Source of the DNA: UBA7445 sp042096455
Lineage (GTDB): Bacteria > Verrucomicrobiota > Verrucomicrobiia > Opitutales > Coraliomargaritaceae
Direction: 5' to 3'
Assembly (NCBI GenBank): GCA_042096455.1
Contig: JBELLU010000003.1
Location: forward strand, 1-64,000
Length of the DNA stretch: 64,000 nt
A program made the translations under genes and the position numbers. Shown here one piece after another: positions 36,092 through 45,482 of this stretch. The first letter of the stretch is position 1; every line of letters begins with the position of its first letter. The notes under the pieces were generated by a model. The model did no database searches and was not told the origin of the DNA. It worked only from the letters and a program-made list of their open reading frames with translations.

Positions 36092-37155
36092 GCCAAACGA
36101 ATTTGCAGTCTCTCTTCGTGCTGGGTTGTTCTCATCACGAAACCCCGCTTGAAATCCGTGAGCGCCTTGCCCTCAGTCCGGACAAACTCCCGGCGCTGCT
36201 TCAAGAACTTCGTGCATGCGATGACTTCTCCGAGAGCCTGGTGCTCTCGACCTGCAACCGCCTTGAAATCTACGTTCACGCCCGCAACGAAAATGCCCAG
36301 CAAAGCATTCGCGAGATCCTTTGCCGTTCACTCAATGTAAAGAACGACCTACTCGCCGCCCACGCATACCGTTTGCATAACCTCAGCGCCATTCAGCACG
36401 CCTTCTCCCTTGCGGCAGGGCTCGACTCCCAGATTCTCGGTGAAACGGAAATTCTCAGCCAAATGAAACAAGCCCTCGCAACCGCGCAGGAATTTGAAAA
36501 CACCGGTTCCGTCCTCAACCGCCTCTTCGAGAAAAGCTTCCAAACGGCAAAAATTGTCCGCACCCAAACCGGCATCGACAAAGGTCAGGTCAGCATTGGC
36601 AACATCGCCGCAGACCTCGCGAAACGAATCTTCGGCAAACTTCAAAAAAGCCGCGTTCTCTTAATCGGAAGCGGCGAAGTCGGGCAACGCACCGCTCAAG
36701 CCCTCAAGAACCGGGGCGTCGAGCACCTTGCGGTCTCCAGCCGCACCGCAGAAAACGCCCAACACCTCGCCGCCCAACTGGATGCCGACGCCCTACCCTT
36801 CGAAGAAATTCATACTTCCCTCGATCAATTTGATATCGTCATTAGCTCAACCGCCGCCCCCGGTCTCATCCTGAAACACGAAGACTTCCACGCCGCCCGA
36901 CGTGCCCGCCCCGCCAAACCCTTTTTCCTCATCGATTTGGCGATGCCCCGCGACCTCGATCCAAGCCTCAACGAACTCGAGAACTGCTACCTCTATAACC
37001 TCGATGACCTCGCCGCAATCGCCAACGAAAACCTGGCGCGCCGCAACGCTGAATGCGATCAGGCACATGTCCTCTTGAACGCGCAGGCTTGGCAACTCTG
37101 GCTACAACTGCGTCGCCGCTCCCTCATGCCGACCGAGAAAAACCAAAAGGTTTAA
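36088..37155 (+). CDS. hemA: Glutamyl-tRNA reductase, short form
   Basis: Reduces glutamyl-tRNA to glutamate-1-semialdehyde, the entry step of the C5 haem pathway. The nucleophile is C56 in LVLSTCNRLEIY, and the early histidines are in GCSHHETPLEIRERLAL. The NADPH domain reads VLLIGSGEVGQRTAQAL, and the glutamate-pocket part is GLDSQILGETEI. At 355 residues it is shorter than the usual 410-430; it ends soon after YLYNLDDLAAIANENLARR, so most of the C-terminal dimerisation helices seen in archaeal and E. coli enzymes are missing. It is last in the hemH-ccsA-hemA operon. Confidence 0.93.
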   Translation: MSQTNLQSLFVLGCSHHETPLEIRERLALSPDKLPALLQELRACDDFSESLVLSTCNRLEIYVHARNENAQQSIREILCRSLNVKNDLLAAHAYRLHNLSAIQHAFSLAAGLDSQILGETEILSQMKQALATAQEFENTGSVLNRLFEKSFQTAKIVRTQTGIDKGQVSIGNIAADLAKRIFGKLQKSRVLLIGSGEVGQRTAQALKNRGVEHLAVSSRTAENAQHLAAQLDADALPFEEIHTSLDQFDIVISSTAAPGLILKHEDFHAARRARPAKPFFLIDLAMPRDLDPSLNELENCYLYNLDDLAAIANENLARRNAECDQAHVLLNAQAWQLWLQLRRRSLMPTEKNQKV

Positions 37156-37161
37156 ACCCAT

Positions 37162-37989
37162 TCAGTCCTCCCCCAGGCAGGATTCTATCTCTCGTAGAAA
37201 CGCCTCCGTGCCGGCGTAATACGGACAAAACTCCACCTGAGGGTTAAAGCGTTTTAAAGGAAAAGGGCTTGGTCCCATAAATTGGACCTGCACCCCGGTT
37301 GCCCCACAGAGCGCGTAAGCCGCCGCCAAATCCCAGACTTTCACGCGAAAATCGACCGCCCCGCTCAAATAACCGGTCGCAACCTGTGACAAAGCGAGTG
37401 CCCCGCTCCCGAGGCAACGCGCCCGATAACGTGAAAGCAAGGGCTCCAGCGCGCGCAACCGATCCGCCGGCATCGGAAAATGCAAGCCCAGCATCGTTTG
37501 AGCTTCTGCCGCCAAGGCGTCCCGGTCGAGCCGTTTACGATCACGAAAAAGACCATATCCCGCCCCGCCTTCCAAAATGCTTCCCGTCACATGCTCGTAT
37601 AAAAACCCGTAAACCGGCTCGCCTTCATACAAAAGCGCCAATGAAACCGCACAAACCGGAAAACCCAGCGCATAATTATTTGTCCCGTCAATCGGATCCA
37701 ACACCCAAGCAAACGGCGCCTCCAATACCTGATCCTCATCCATTGGAGCCGACTCCTCACTACAGAAATCATCCTTCGGGAAATCCCGCCGCAGACGCAT
37801 CGCTACTTGCTCAGAAATTGCAAAATCCGCAAAGGTCACACGGGTATCATCCGCTTTCCATTCACTGGGCACCTCCCCGAACTGACGAGTAAAAAACCCG
37901 ATCTGGCTCTTGACTGCCTCACGACCCGCGTTGATGCGCTGCCGGAGTTCCGTAGCGTGACGTGCCTGCGCCTGGCGATTTCCATTCAT
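37162..37989 (-). CDS. Inositol-monophosphatase-family protein
   Basis: Mg-dependent phosphatase of the IMPase/HisN/CysQ superfamily, 275 residues. Metal-site motifs are complete: the glutamate pair in FCSEESA, DPIDGTNNYALG, and VWDLAAAYAL near the C-terminus. Relatives dephosphorylate inositol-1-phosphate, histidinol phosphate or PAP; I cannot choose from sequence alone. It lies 40 bases downstream of the TPR-like gene and may end the ABC operon, while its 3' end is 6 bases from the convergent hemA. Confidence 0.85.
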   Translation of the reverse strand: MNGNRQAQARHATELRQRINAGREAVKSQIGFFTRQFGEVPSEWKADDTRVTFADFAISEQVAMRLRRDFPKDDFCSEESAPMDEDQVLEAPFAWVLDPIDGTNNYALGFPVCAVSLALLYEGEPVYGFLYEHVTGSILEGGAGYGLFRDRKRLDRDALAAEAQTMLGLHFPMPADRLRALEPLLSRYRARCLGSGALALSQVATGYLSGAVDFRVKVWDLAAAYALCGATGVQVQFMGPSPFPLKRFNPQVEFCPYYAGTEAFLREIESCLGED

Positions 37990-38029
37990 CCTCTCTTTAT
38001 TGCCTTGAATACCCGATCACACGCAACGA

Positions 38030-38839
38030 TTAATCCGCACTTGAGCGGAAAACCGCATCCCCCGCCAAGCCCAACCGTTCCTCTAATTCACGAATCCGCT
38101 CCAAAACAATATCCCCCTGCGCCATGGGATCCTCCGGCAAATTCAAATATAATTCCTTCAAAAAGGCATAGGCTTCCTGCTCCCGATCCAAGCGGACCAA
38201 CAAATCGGCATAGACGCGCGCCGCGTAATAGGGCGCATCTTTTTCCTTCGTCGCCTTTAGAAACCAATCCGCCGCCAATTCATAATTCTTTAGGCGATTC
38301 AAATAAATCTGACCGACTTCCAGCTTCAGGCGCGCACTGTCGGAATGATAACTCAAGGCGCGGTCCAGGAGTGCCAGCGCCTGTATCGCCTGCTCCGCAT
38401 TGATGGCGGCTTGCTCCGTTTCAGGCACAAACCCATACCCGCCCGCTTCCGCAATCCGCCAGTGCGGCACGTCGTAGCCGATCATGCGCGCACTGTTGAT
38501 CCAAAAAAACTCCGGCCGTGGATCAATACTCGTGACCAATTGAATCATCGCGCCCAGTCCCGCGCGGTCACGCGCCTCCCACTTGCGATTCAACTCTAAC
38601 CAGGCAAAATCAGCAACCAAGGAGCGCAAGCCGCCCAAGACCCCCAGCACTACGCCCTGCCCGAACGATTCATCCAGAGAATCGACGCGCAATTCTGCCT
38701 GCCCCGCCTGTACTGCCTCCCAGCATACCTCTTTGACCGGTTTCAAAACCAGCGCCGCTCCCAGCAGAACCAGGAATGCCACCGCCCAACTTTGCAGGCG
38801 TTCAAAAAGGGGAAATTCAACTGCGCCCTTTGCCTTCAC
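38030..38839 (-). CDS. Membrane-anchored TPR-like protein
   Basis: Protein of 269 residues with one N-terminal membrane helix (LQSWAVAFLVLLGAALVL, about residues 12-30). The rest is helical and carries TPR-like repeats, for example QALALLDRALSYHSDSARLKLEVGQ and then YLNRLKNYELAADWFLKATK. The first base of its start codon overlaps the permease gene's stop, so it belongs to the ABC exporter operon and may be an accessory scaffold. No enzymatic motif is visible. Confidence 0.6.
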   Translation of the reverse strand: MKAKGAVEFPLFERLQSWAVAFLVLLGAALVLKPVKEVCWEAVQAGQAELRVDSLDESFGQGVVLGVLGGLRSLVADFAWLELNRKWEARDRAGLGAMIQLVTSIDPRPEFFWINSARMIGYDVPHWRIAEAGGYGFVPETEQAAINAEQAIQALALLDRALSYHSDSARLKLEVGQIYLNRLKNYELAADWFLKATKEKDAPYYAARVYADLLVRLDREQEAYAFLKELYLNLPEDPMAQGDIVLERIRELEERLGLAGDAVFRSSAD

Positions 38840-39657
38840 TAGAGCTCCCGCCGTTTAAAATTCCACCACGCTAACCATAAATACACCAAAATATAAGCCG
38901 CCGCATACAACAACAGTTGGAGCACCACAAACAAGGGAAGCCCCGCCGCCTCCATATGACCCAATTGATCGCCCACATTAAAAACCTGCAGATTCGGAAA
39001 GACCCAAGCCAAGGCCTGCACGACCCATCGCAAGGGCAAAAACGCAATCTCCCGGTAACTTTCCTGCGCAATATATTGCAACTGACCCACAAGCATGAAG
39101 AAGAACGAAACCATCATCGCATAAAGGTAAGAGCGCGCAAAACTACCCACCAATAAACAAACCGCACCCAGCACCCCGAACCGTGCCCATTGCAAAAATC
39201 CATACAGCCATAATTCCCCATAACGCACCAGCGCATCCCCCTCCACGAACGGAAGCGCCTGCACGCGCACATACAACAAGCCCGTCATTAATCCACACAG
39301 CACCATTACGAACAAGAGCATCAATAGTTGCACCCCGCACAGCTTCCCCAGCAGAAAATCAAAGTGCCGTATCGGTTTCGCCAACAGGGTATGCGCGGTG
39401 CGATTTTCAATCTCACTGTAAAAAAGCTGGGTACCCGCCGTGATCACCAAGATCGACCCCAGGAAAAACAAAGTCCCAAAACTGAAATCGATCACAAATT
39501 TTAATTCATCTACCCCAAAATCGAATTGCTGAAAATATCCGGAACCCAGCAACATTCCACTGCCAATCAATACAACAATATAAAAGAACTTCTGCCGCAC
39601 CGCCTCCGTAAAAGTCAGTCCGCACACCGCCAAAATCTGATCGATGCGCCCGCTCAT
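38839..39657 (-). CDS. ABC transporter permease (ABC-2 type)
   Basis: Membrane protein of 272 residues with about six hydrophobic helices, of the ABC-2 permease group seen in NosY and gliding-related exporters. The segment YSEIENRTAHTLLAKPIRHFDFLLGKL is the typical cytoplasmic coupling loop. It overlaps the ATPase gene by 4 bases upstream and the TPR-like gene by one base downstream. The substrate is unknown. Confidence 0.85.
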   Translation of the reverse strand: MSGRIDQILAVCGLTFTEAVRQKFFYIVVLIGSGMLLGSGYFQQFDFGVDELKFVIDFSFGTLFFLGSILVITAGTQLFYSEIENRTAHTLLAKPIRHFDFLLGKLCGVQLLMLLFVMVLCGLMTGLLYVRVQALPFVEGDALVRYGELWLYGFLQWARFGVLGAVCLLVGSFARSYLYAMMVSFFFMLVGQLQYIAQESYREIAFLPLRWVVQALAWVFPNLQVFNVGDQLGHMEAAGLPLFVVLQLLLYAAAYILVYLWLAWWNFKRREL

Positions 39658-40514
39658 TCCGCTTCCTCCCCCTCATCGCTTGTGGCCCGCGAAAACAACT
39701 CCTCCAAACCGCGCCGCGCCGGTTCTACTCCACGCAAACGCCCGCCGGAAGCCCGAATCGCCGCTTCCACTGCCGCCCGACCCGAGGCATCCAAACCCTC
39801 CGTCACAAAAGAATCCGACCCCGCCTTAATCAATAATTCCTCCACTGCCCCCTCGCATAGAAGTCGCCCCTTGTTCAAAATTGCGACCCGGTCACAGAGC
39901 CCCTCCATTTGCGCCAAGAGATGCGAACTCAGGAGAATCGTTTTTCCCTGCGCCTTTAAATCGCGAAGAATCGACCCAATCGCCGCAGTTCCCTCCGGAT
40001 CCACCCCCGCAGTCGGTTCGTCCAGGATCAGCAATTGCGGATCATGCACCAGGGCCTGCGCCAAACCCACCCGTTGCAACATTCCTTTTGAATAAGTCCC
40101 GAGTCGCCGTCCCGCCGCCGACTCCATTCCCACCTGTTCCAAGGCGTCGGAAATTCGCCCTTCGCGTGCCCTGCGAGGCACCCCCGAGACCCGCGCATAA
40201 TACCGCAACAATTCCCGACCCGTCAGAAATCGATAAAAATGCGGCACCTCCGGCAGGTAACCCAAAACGCGCCGCGCCTCCAAACTACCAACCGGCATCC
40301 CAAAGATCTCGCCCGCCCCGCTCGAAGGTCGCAGCAAGCCAAGCAAAACCTTGATCGTGGTGCTCTTCCCGCTTCCGTTCGGACCCAGCAAGCCAAAGAT
40401 TTGATTGGCGCCCACTTCAAGATTCAAGCCATCCAGAGCCCGCACTTGCTTGCCCCTCAATCCAACCGGAAAATCCTTTACCAGATTCTCGATGCGTATC
40501 GCTACCTCAGTCAT
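39654..40514 (-). CDS. ABC transporter ATP-binding protein
   Basis: ATPase subunit, 286 residues. Walker A is GPNGSGKST (about residues 42-50), the signature is YSKGMLQRVGLAQAL, Walker B is LLILDEPTAGVDPEG and the switch histidine is in LLSSHLLAQME. The start is the ATG at 40514, since the longer frame runs back through the acylphosphatase gene. The start overlaps the acyP stop by 8 bases, so the order acyP, ATPase, permease, TPR gene is one operon. This is the exporter class (CcmA/NosF-like), probably not an importer. Confidence 0.93.
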   Translation of the reverse strand: MTEVAIRIENLVKDFPVGLRGKQVRALDGLNLEVGANQIFGLLGPNGSGKSTTIKVLLGLLRPSSGAGEIFGMPVGSLEARRVLGYLPEVPHFYRFLTGRELLRYYARVSGVPRRAREGRISDALEQVGMESAAGRRLGTYSKGMLQRVGLAQALVHDPQLLILDEPTAGVDPEGTAAIGSILRDLKAQGKTILLSSHLLAQMEGLCDRVAILNKGRLLCEGAVEELLIKAGSDSFVTEGLDASGRAAVEAAIRASGGRLRGVEPARRGLEELFSRATSDEGEEAE

Positions 40515-40797
40515 TCGTCGACGCAATGGAGAAACCCTTGCATTCGCGGGGGCCCGCTCCCGATTTAAGTTCCACTTTCTTAATATAGCTTGATAAATCT
40601 TCCTCGACTGCCGCGACAAATGCCCGCACTTCCGCTTCCGCACCCTCCGCCAGCAAGTGGACCCGGCCATCCATCAAATTGCGCACGCAGCCGCTAAGCT
40701 CATAAGCCTTCGCGATCTGGACCGTCTGATAACGGAAGCCCACGCCCTGCACGTGTCCCTCAAACCAAGCATTTAAACGGAATACAATTTCATCCAT
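40507..40797 (-). CDS. acyP: Acylphosphatase
   Basis: Small enzyme of 96 residues hydrolysing acyl phosphates such as carbamoyl phosphate. The catalytic arginine is in EGHVQGVGFRYQTVQ and the catalytic asparagine in GCVRNLMDGRVHL, both in the proper context. It is the first gene of the operon with the ABC exporter; a functional link is not obvious and the overlap may only save space. The 200-base stretch upstream, before the next gene, shows no recognisable feature. Confidence 0.9.
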   Translation of the reverse strand: MDEIVFRLNAWFEGHVQGVGFRYQTVQIAKAYELSGCVRNLMDGRVHLLAEGAEAEVRAFVAAVEEDLSSYIKKVELKSGAGPRECKGFSIASTND

Positions 40798-41006
40798 ACC
40801 ACCACTATTAGAAGGCCTTTTTCACGACTGCCAGTTTATTTACAAATCAATGCTAAGCGGTAAATTAACGCACTCCCCCTCTATCGAACCGTAGCCTTTG
40901 TGCGAATCGCTAAAAATCCAAGCTATAACCTGACAGAATTTCAAAAAGGTGGTTGATTTTAAACACCCCACCGACAATGTTTTTGGAAGAACATCACTGT
41001 AGATTC

Positions 41007-41696
41007 ATGAGCGAACCAAATTTTGAAAATTCCGAAGGCAACTGGGATGAATTCGCCAACGGGCCCTATTGGGGCGAATCCCAGTGGCGCGGGTATCTCA
41101 ATGCTGCGGATCGAGAAGTTGCCCGATTTTTGTCCTACTATAATTCCTTAAAAGACAAACCGAATCATTTGGACGAAATCGCATCCCTCATGGGCTGGGA
41201 TGCCAATGATATTTCAATGACCAATGACTTCAGCAACCCTGAACTGGATGATGAAGACCATGCCGGTGATGAGAACGATTCGAGCCCATACACGCTCCAC
41301 AAACATCCGGTCATCATCGTCAGCAAAGCCCTTTACCGTTATCTCCACCAAAGCTGGGACCACTTTCTCAACCACGAGCAGAGCGAAGTCCCCGCTCTCT
41401 TGGCATGGAACTACGCAAATAGCCTCCACCAAGCCGAAACAAATGTTCTGCTTTCGATACAGGCGCTCGATCTGGGCGACTTCGGGCTCACCATTTGCCA
41501 CCTCAAGAACAGCCTCCATGCGCTGAACCGGAGCTTGTCCCTCCTCGATCAACTACAACACCCCAACCGGGAATTTCTGGATGCCTTCCGCCGCGAAATA
41601 CACATCCGCATGTTTGACCTTCGCGAACTCTGGATCCGCGTCATGAGCGATTGTCGCACCGAATGCCAGCGCAAACCGGGGAACGACTCCGACTAA
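41007..41696 (+). CDS. Hypothetical protein
   Basis: Protein of 229 residues that I do not recognise. It is acidic in the first third (NPELDDEDHAGDENDSS), has no signal peptide and is mostly helical after residue 100 (for example SLHALNRSLSLLDQLQ and DAFRREIHIRMFDLRELW). No catalytic motif is seen. The ATG at 41007 is chosen over ATG 40977 because neither has a clear ribosome-binding site but the acidic MSEPNFENSEGNWDEF start looks more natural; this remains open. The PhoD-like gene follows 41 bases later on the same strand. Confidence 0.6.
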   Translation: MSEPNFENSEGNWDEFANGPYWGESQWRGYLNAADREVARFLSYYNSLKDKPNHLDEIASLMGWDANDISMTNDFSNPELDDEDHAGDENDSSPYTLHKHPVIIVSKALYRYLHQSWDHFLNHEQSEVPALLAWNYANSLHQAETNVLLSIQALDLGDFGLTICHLKNSLHALNRSLSLLDQLQHPNREFLDAFRREIHIRMFDLRELWIRVMSDCRTECQRKPGNDSD

Positions 41697-41737
41697 ACCC
41701 TATCGTTCGCATCACACTGCCATGCGGCTCACTTTTA

Positions 41738-43051
41738 ATGAATTCATTTAGTAAAGCTTTTACCGTCTTTCTGCTAATTCTAGCGGGATTCAGATCCCTG
41801 AGCGCTGACGTTGTCGCCGGTCCGATGCTGGCAAATCTGGAAATGCGCGAAGCCACGGTCTGGGTTCAAACGGACCAACCCGCCTTGGTTCGCGTGCAAT
41901 ACCGCGATGAAGAAAATGGCGAGCAGTGGAGCCTTCCCGTTGAAACAAACCCCAACCTTGCAAATACCGCCGTCATCAAACTGCAAAAGATTGAACCGGG
42001 CCAGCAATACCGCTATGCCATCGAAATCGATGGGAAGCTCACCAAGCTCGGCGGCAGCTTCCAATCCCCGCAATTCTATCATGATCGCACCCCGCCGCCC
42101 GACTTTCGTATCGCAGTCGGCGGCGCTCACTACGCGGTCCAGGAAAACTACGAACCGCCCTACCAAATCCTTGGCGGTGGCTACTCCATATTTAATACAA
42201 TTCTGGAGAGTGAACCGAACTATATGATTTGGACCGGCAACACTGCCCACCTTCGTGAGAGTGATTGGACCACCCAGAGCGGTTACCTCAAGCGCTTCTC
42301 CACCGCCCGCGCGGTACCCGAACTGCAAGCCCTCCTCGCAAACGTCCCCAACATTGCGACTTGGGCAGAACACGACTACGCCACCAAAAACGTCGGAAAA
42401 CACTACGCAAATCGGGAATTTGCCGAGCAAGCCTTCAAGGCATACTGGCCCCTGCCCACCCAGATCCCCGGCCTTCCCGGCGTGATGACCCGCTTTCGTT
42501 ACTCAGACGTTGACTTCATCCTCCTCGACGTTCGAAGCCATCGGATCAATTCCGTCAAATCCGATAGCTTCCCGAAAATTCTCGGCGACGAGCAAATTGA
42601 ATGGCTGCGGCAGGAACTCATCGCCAGCACCGCCACCTTTAAGGTCGTCGTTGCCGGTGCACCCATCCTGAACCCCGCCGAAAACCCCGCCAACCTGAGC
42701 GCCGCCAACTACGAACAAAACAAACTTCTCGAAATGCTGCGCTCCGAACGCATTCGGGGTCTCTTCTTTATCAGTGGCGGCAAGGCCAATGGTGAACTGA
42801 CCCGCCTCGTTCACGCAAACAGCTACAATATTTACGACCTCACCGTCGGGCCGCTCACCGCAATCCCCGCCGAAAGCGACGAGCTCAATTTCTTCCGTAT
42901 GCCCGGCACCAATACCCTCGAGCGGCAGTTTGCCCTCGTTGACTTCGAAGGTCCGGAAAATGACCGCCAGATTCGCATCCGCGTCATGAACATTGAAGGT
43001 AAGGAAATCTGGAGCCGCGTCATTAAAGCCAGCCAACTGACCCGCAAATAG
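41738..43051 (+). CDS. PhoD-like protein with altered metal-binding motifs
   Basis: Exported protein of 437 residues. A signal peptide (MNSFSKAFTVFLLILAG, cleavage near LSA-DV) is followed by an Ig-like PhoD N-domain (ANLEMREATVWVQTDQPALV) and a metallophosphatase fold (LGDEQIEWLRQEL and FILLDVRSHR match PhoD). The active-site motifs are changed: the first, normally GDQ or GDN, is GNT (N168); the DDHD motif is AEHD (210-213); the SGDRHH motif is SGGKAN (346-351). Several Fe/Ca ligands of PhoD are thus missing, so phosphatase activity is unlikely. The gene is convergent with the TolB-like gene. Confidence 0.75.
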   Translation: MNSFSKAFTVFLLILAGFRSLSADVVAGPMLANLEMREATVWVQTDQPALVRVQYRDEENGEQWSLPVETNPNLANTAVIKLQKIEPGQQYRYAIEIDGKLTKLGGSFQSPQFYHDRTPPPDFRIAVGGAHYAVQENYEPPYQILGGGYSIFNTILESEPNYMIWTGNTAHLRESDWTTQSGYLKRFSTARAVPELQALLANVPNIATWAEHDYATKNVGKHYANREFAEQAFKAYWPLPTQIPGLPGVMTRFRYSDVDFILLDVRSHRINSVKSDSFPKILGDEQIEWLRQELIASTATFKVVVAGAPILNPAENPANLSAANYEQNKLLEMLRSERIRGLFFISGGKANGELTRLVHANSYNIYDLTVGPLTAIPAESDELNFFRMPGTNTLERQFALVDFEGPENDRQIRIRVMNIEGKEIWSRVIKASQLTRK

Positions 43052-43059
43052 ATCCGGTT

Positions 43060-44259
43060 CTAGTACACAAAACTCGCGCTGGAAGCCGAACCAAAGCTCG
43101 TGCGGTGTAAGGGTGTCATTTTACCACTTATGCTATCCAGCAAGACCAGGCGCGTACTGCCGCCCTCTCGCTGCGTGAAGACCAGATGCCGCCCATCATT
43201 CAACCATGCCGGCTCAACCGCCGAACCGCGCACCGAAGTCAACACCCGGGCACGTCCTTCACTCGCATCGTAGAGCGCAATCTGGAAACCTCCGCCCGTC
43301 GCCGCGGTAAAGGCAATCTTGCCTGAATCTACCGGATTCCAGGTCGGCTCGGTGCAAAAACTGCTCACCTGCGTCGGCAAACGGCGCGCCGTGCCTCCAC
43401 CCGATGGAATGGTAAACAACTGCGGCTTGCCACGCGTATCCGAGGTAAAGACCAATTGGCTCCCGTCCGGCGACCAACTCGGCCCCGACTCCAGGCTCTT
43501 GTTGCGCGTGAGTCGCCTCAGGTTTTTGCCACTGGCATCACTCACACAAAGCTCCGTGTCCGCAGATCCCGATATGACCATCGCGATTCTGGAACCGTCC
43601 GGACTGAAACGTCCCCCGGAGTTCGTTCCTTTGTAAGTCGCAATCGGATAGCGTTGTCTCGCCCCCAAATCCAATGCGTATAAATCTGGAAACCCCGATT
43701 TAAAATAGGTCGTGTAGAGGATTTTCTTGCCATCCGGTGACCAACTGGGGCCGGTCACCAAGGCACGGTCTGCAGTCAGCGTAACAACCGAACGGAAAAA
43801 CAAATCACTTGAATACAGTTCGCTGACCCCGCCGCGCTTGCCAACAAAGGCCAGTTTCCCCGCAAAAAACCCGGGCTTCCCGGTCATATATTCAACGGCT
43901 CGATCGCAGGCCCGCAGTAATGCCTGCCCCAAATTGGGATCACTCGTCTTCGATTCCCATAAAACCCCGGCACTTGCCCCGGAGCGCACCGATACCCGCA
44001 CCTCCGATTGGATTGCCTGCAATTGAACAAAAAAAGCCGCCTGCGCGTTTTCCGTTACACGAAAGCCGCCATGCATACCAAAGGCCCGTTTACCAAGCGC
44101 GAGCAAAGCCTTGTCATTACACTCGAGTGCAACCGTGGTCACGCCTTCCGAATTGCGCGTTATGCCGGGCAGCACAATGACAGACTCTGCCGCAACAGCA
44201 GACAGCCAAAGACTGCTCCAACCAACGAGAACAAAGCAGAACATATAAACCTGACGCAT
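43060..44259 (-). CDS. TolB-like beta-propeller periplasmic protein
   Basis: Exported protein of 399 residues. A signal peptide (RQVYMFCFVLVGWSSLWLSA) leads to an N-terminal domain of about 120 residues and then WD40-like (PD40) repeats with GPSWSPDGKKILYTT, GGRFSPDGSRIAMV, GPSWSPDGSQLVFTS and a later EPTWNPVDSGKIAFT. This layout matches TolB, the periplasmic part of the Tol-Pal system, but no tolQRA or pal gene is near, so it may be a TolB relative. The start is the ATG at 44259; the frame upstream of it overlaps the mrp promoter region and lacks homology. Confidence 0.8.
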   Translation of the reverse strand: MRQVYMFCFVLVGWSSLWLSAVAAESVIVLPGITRNSEGVTTVALECNDKALLALGKRAFGMHGGFRVTENAQAAFFVQLQAIQSEVRVSVRSGASAGVLWESKTSDPNLGQALLRACDRAVEYMTGKPGFFAGKLAFVGKRGGVSELYSSDLFFRSVVTLTADRALVTGPSWSPDGKKILYTTYFKSGFPDLYALDLGARQRYPIATYKGTNSGGRFSPDGSRIAMVISGSADTELCVSDASGKNLRRLTRNKSLESGPSWSPDGSQLVFTSDTRGKPQLFTIPSGGGTARRLPTQVSSFCTEPTWNPVDSGKIAFTAATGGGFQIALYDASEGRARVLTSVRGSAVEPAWLNDGRHLVFTQREGGSTRLVLLDSISGKMTPLHRTSFGSASSASFVY

Positions 44260-44373
44260 AACATTATTTCTGTGAGCCAAACACGCCTCCCGCAATTTCA
44301 AAGCGTCTAAAAACCAAAAATATCTTCCTTTCAGATTGAGACCCTTCCAACTCTCATTACATTCGCCTTCTTT

Positions 44374-45441
44374 ATGAATTCTGAAACAATCCAAGCGCAG
44401 CTCAAAACCGTAAAATATCCCGGCTTCAGTCGCGATATTGTCTCCTTTGGTTTAGTGCGGGACATTCAAATCAAGGACGCAAACGTCCACGTAACTGTTG
44501 AGCTCACCACTGCCGACCCCGCAATTCCGGAAAAAATTGCCGCCGATATCAAAGCCACGCTTGGGGCGGTCGAGGGATGCGATGCGGTGAAGGTGCAAAT
44601 GGAAGTTAACGCCCCAAAACAAACCGCAAGCCCCAAAGGCCAGGGCAATGTGCCAACCCCGAATCCCCTTGCGGGGGTCAAAACCTGCATTGCCATCGCC
44701 AGCGGCAAAGGCGGGGTCGGCAAATCATCGGTAACCGTCAACCTCGCATGCGCCCTACAGAAGCAACTCGACCAAAATGGGGGCGGCCGGGTTGGGATTC
44801 TCGATTGCGATATCTACGGTCCCTCTATTCCCCTCATGCTGGGCGCCAACGGGCGACCCGAACTGCGCAATAACAAGATCATTCCCGTTGAAAACTTCGG
44901 TGTTTCAACCATGTCGATGGGCTTTCTGGTTGATGACGAAACCCCCGTTGTCTGGCGAGGCCCCATGATCATGAAAACCATCCAACAATTCGCGCAGGAT
45001 GTCGACTGGGGCGAACTGGATATTCTCCTTATCGACCTGCCTCCCGGCACCGGCGATGCCCAGCTTTCCCTCACCCAAACCATCCCCCTCAATGGTGCCC
45101 TCATTGTCACCACCCCGCAGGCAGCCGCCCATAATGTCGCGCGGCGCGGGGCGCGTATGTTTGAAAAGGTCAAGGTTCCCCTGCTCGGGGTCGTTGAAAA
45201 TATGAGCTACCTCGAAGCTGCGGATGGTTCACGTCAGGAATTATTCGGATCGGGCGGCGGTGAAGCGACCGCCCAACAACTGGGCATCCCGCTCCTCGCC
45301 CAGATTCCACTCGATCCCGAACTGCGCATCGGTGGAGACCGCGGCATTCCCATTACCGTTGGCAGCCCGGATTCCAACGCCGCAAAAGCCTTTGAAGCTT
45401 TGGCTGGGCAAGTGATTGACATGAATTTCAATCATGACTAG
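44374..45441 (+). CDS. mrp: Mrp/ApbC-type P-loop iron-sulfur carrier protein
   Basis: ATPase of 355 residues. The first 80 residues are a MIP18/DUF59 domain; the deviant Walker A is GKGGVGKSS (111-119), followed by LDCDIYGPSIPLMLG and LPPGTGDAQLSLTQT. Relatives carry and transfer iron-sulfur clusters. The usual CxxC cluster motif, expected after VVENMSY, is missing: the stretch reads LEAADGSRQELFGSGGG. Similar CxxC-lacking Mrps are known in some phyla. It is divergent from the TolB-like gene. The next small gene starts 41 bases downstream. Confidence 0.92.
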   Translation: MNSETIQAQLKTVKYPGFSRDIVSFGLVRDIQIKDANVHVTVELTTADPAIPEKIAADIKATLGAVEGCDAVKVQMEVNAPKQTASPKGQGNVPTPNPLAGVKTCIAIASGKGGVGKSSVTVNLACALQKQLDQNGGGRVGILDCDIYGPSIPLMLGANGRPELRNNKIIPVENFGVSTMSMGFLVDDETPVVWRGPMIMKTIQQFAQDVDWGELDILLIDLPPGTGDAQLSLTQTIPLNGALIVTTPQAAAHNVARRGARMFEKVKVPLLGVVENMSYLEAADGSRQELFGSGGGEATAQQLGIPLLAQIPLDPELRIGGDRGIPITVGSPDSNAAKAFEALAGQVIDMNFNHD

Positions 45442-45482
45442 GGTTTAATGTAAGTTTAAGAATATTTTAAATTTTACATCTC

